The notes below the pieces were generated by a model. The model made no database searches and was not told the DNA's origin. It worked only from the letters and a program-made list of their open reading frames with translations. Made by a program: the position numbers and the translations under genes. A DNA stretch of 7,698 nt. Origin: Piscirickettsiaceae bacterium (lineage in GTDB: Bacteria > Pseudomonadota > Gammaproteobacteria > Nitrosococcales > Methylophagaceae). Shown here in pieces: positions 6,267-7,698 of the stretch; the first letter of the stretch is position 1, and the number at the start of each line of letters is the position of its first letter. Location of the stretch: NCBI GenBank assembly GCA_030620285.1, contig JAUXFA010000048.1, positions 1 through 7,698 of the forward strand, given 5' to 3'.

Positions 6267-7698
6267 TCAGGACACCAAGTTAGATATTATTAAGTAAACT
6301 AATATTAAGTTAGCAATAAATAAGATCCCGGACATTGTTTTCCAAAAGCCAATCGGGTTGCGTTCAAGTAATGGCAATTGCTCTTCTTTTAAAAATTGTG
6401 GGTTTGGCTTTCTTAAATCACTTTCAAGTTCTGACATTTTTTCATATCGATGTGTCGGATCAACTTGCACTGCTGTCCTAATCGCTTTATCGACCCAATG
6501 GGGGATATTGCTAATATGACTACTGATGGGTGTGTATTTTAAGCGGCGAAGGGATGCTTGATCAGATGCACGAGAAAGTCTATCCCCGTAAGGTAATTTC
6601 CCGGTAATCATTTCATATGTAATACAGCCAAGTGCAAATAGATCGGATTGTGTTGTTCCTGAACCATTAATGAGATATTCGGGTGCAGTATAGTGTTTTG
6701 TACCTAACAATTCTTTCCGTTCGATAGGGGTTGATACATCCGCTATCCCCGCTATTTTAGTGGAACCAAAATCGACAATTTTGACTAAGCCTTCAGCTGT
6801 AATCATGATGTTACCGGGCTTAATATCTTGATGTAACATATCAAGTCGATGGAAGGCTCGTATTCCCGATACGGCTTGTGACACAATATTTCTAATGACG
6901 GTTAGATCGGGTTCAGCTTGATCGGTTATCCATTGTTCAAGCGTTTTTCCTTCAATATATTCCATCACATAATAGAGAAAGCGTCGGGGACGAGTTTGGT
7001 CAATAGTACGAATAACATGAGGGCTGTTAATTCGTCTCCCTATCCACTCTTCCATTTGAAAGCGTTCTAAATAGGCAGGATCATCTTCAAAATTGATAGA
7101 AGGTGTTTTTAGCACCACTTTTCCATGAGAATCAGTATCAATAGCAAGATACAGTTGACTGGTAGAGCTGGCATGTAATTCTCTGGTTACGCGATAGCCA
7201 TCTAAAATGACACCTTCGTATAATTCGGGAGGGAAGGGGAGTTTAGTTAGTTGAGAATAGGCTTCATCAATATCTTGGGAGGGTAATTCAGTAATTTGTA
7301 GGGCCTGACAACTGACATTATCAAGGCTGCCTTTTTCGAGAGATTGAGCAACTAATTGTTGACATAAAATGGTTAAATCATCATGTCCGGACCGGAATGT
7401 TTCAATAATTTGTTTGTCAGTCAGGGTGTCGTGAATACCATCCGTTGCAATAAAAAATACATCACCTACTTCGACCGGTAATGATCGGTAATCAATATCC
7501 AGACGATAATCGATCCCCATTGCCCGACCGAGGTATTCTTGCTCTCCCGGCATATGAATACGGTGGTCGGTGGTCAACTGTTCTAGATTATTATCACGAA
7601 ATAGGTAAATACGAGAATCGCCAACATGAAATAAGTGTGCTGTTGTTGATTTAATAATCAAACCACAAAATGTTGTTGCCAAACCACGAGAGATATCA
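6267..7698 (-). CDS. PP2C phosphatase / Ser-Thr protein kinase fusion, C-terminal membrane anchor (5' end outside window)
   Basis: This is a two-enzyme signalling protein: a metal-dependent PP2C phosphatase followed by a eukaryotic-like Ser/Thr kinase and one C-terminal membrane helix. The frame is open to the right edge, and the first complete codons read DISRGLATTF. An apparent start at 7682 is an internal TTG (Leu in the conserved PP2C GxxTT motif), so the true start lies outside. Numbering from the first complete codon, PP2C residues visible are VGDSR (25-29), ATDG (84-87) and DN (126-127); the early DGHGG motif is missing because of the edge. The kinase (about 165-425) has Lys197 (VVLKTP), HQDIKPGNIM (289-298), DFG (309-311) and APE (338-340). 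The nucleotide loop ELHASSTSQLYLA has no glycines, and HRD is changed to HQD. A hydrophobic segment (about 455-474) ends the protein, consistent with tail anchoring. Similar fusions sit beside nitrate assimilation genes in Pseudomonas (recalled, PA1782 type). Its target is unknown. Confidence 0.9.
   Translation of the reverse strand, partial: DISRGLATTFCGLIIKSTTAHLFHVGDSRIYLFRDNNLEQLTTDHRIHMPGEQEYLGRAMGIDYRLDIDYRSLPVEVGDVFFIATDGIHDTLTDKQIIETFRSGHDDLTILCQQLVAQSLEKGSLDNVSCQALQITELPSQDIDEAYSQLTKLPFPPELYEGVILDGYRVTRELHASSTSQLYLAIDTDSHGKVVLKTPSINFEDDPAYLERFQMEEWIGRRINSPHVIRTIDQTRPRRFLYYVMEYIEGKTLEQWITDQAEPDLTVIRNIVSQAVSGIRAFHRLDMLHQDIKPGNIMITAEGLVKIVDFGSTKIAGIADVSTPIERKELLGTKHYTAPEYLINGSGTTQSDLFALGCITYEMITGKLPYGDRLSRASDQASLRRLKYTPISSHISNIPHWVDKAIRTAVQVDPTHRYEKMSELESDLRKPNPQFLKEEQLPLLERNPIGFWKTMSGILFIANLILVYLIISNLVS

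Noticed and set aside
7680..7682. TTG as the start of the PP2C-kinase gene
   Set aside because: It encodes a leucine inside the conserved PP2C GxxTT region, and the frame stays open to the window edge, so the gene begins outside.
1..7698. CRISPR arrays, insertion sequences, tRNA or rRNA genes
   Set aside because: No regularly spaced repeats, transposase-like reading frames, terminal inverted repeats or RNA gene signatures were seen; almost all of the window is ordinary coding sequence.

Overview
The window is a section of a respiratory nitrate reduction locus, and every supported gene lies on the minus strand. Transcription therefore runs from high to low coordinates: the 3' part of a PP2C-phosphatase/Ser-Thr-kinase fusion gene (right edge), narX, narL, narK1, narK2, and the first 135 codons of narG (left edge). 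The proteins look gammaproteobacterial: NarG, NarX, NarL and NarK2 align by eye with the E. coli proteins, and the narK1-narK2-narG order is the one known from pseudomonads. The sequence is moderately AT-rich. The arrangement resembles marine denitrifying gammaproteobacteria such as Methylophaga, but that assignment is recalled knowledge and cannot be settled from this window.

Layout (right to left). 7698-6267: membrane-tethered PP2C-kinase fusion, cut at its N-terminus by the window edge. 6266-6129: non-coding gap with a plausible narX promoter. 6128-3526: narX and narL, joined by a 4-base ATGA stop/start overlap. 3525-3396: 130-base control region with a weak terminator-like hairpin, two palindromic elements, possible NarL heptamers and a -10 element. 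3395-485: narK1 and narK2, 13 bases apart. 484-407: spacer with an imperfect hairpin and the narG ribosome binding site. 406-1: start of narG, presumably followed outside the window by narHJI.

How it works together. NarX senses nitrate (or nitrite) through a periplasmic P-box and phosphorylates NarL on Asp56. NarL, with an FNR-type oxygen regulator elsewhere in the genome, would activate the narK1K2G promoter. NarK1 and NarK2 move nitrate in and nitrite out, and NarG reduces nitrate on the cytoplasmic side of the membrane. The PP2C-kinase next to narXL could add Ser/Thr-phosphorylation control, but its target is unknown.

Nothing here is a wholly new system. The points most worth a second look are the PP2C-kinase with its altered kinase motifs, a Cys-rich GAF domain in NarX, an extra two-helix insert in NarK2, and a control region whose palindromes do not match the standard FNR or NarL sites.
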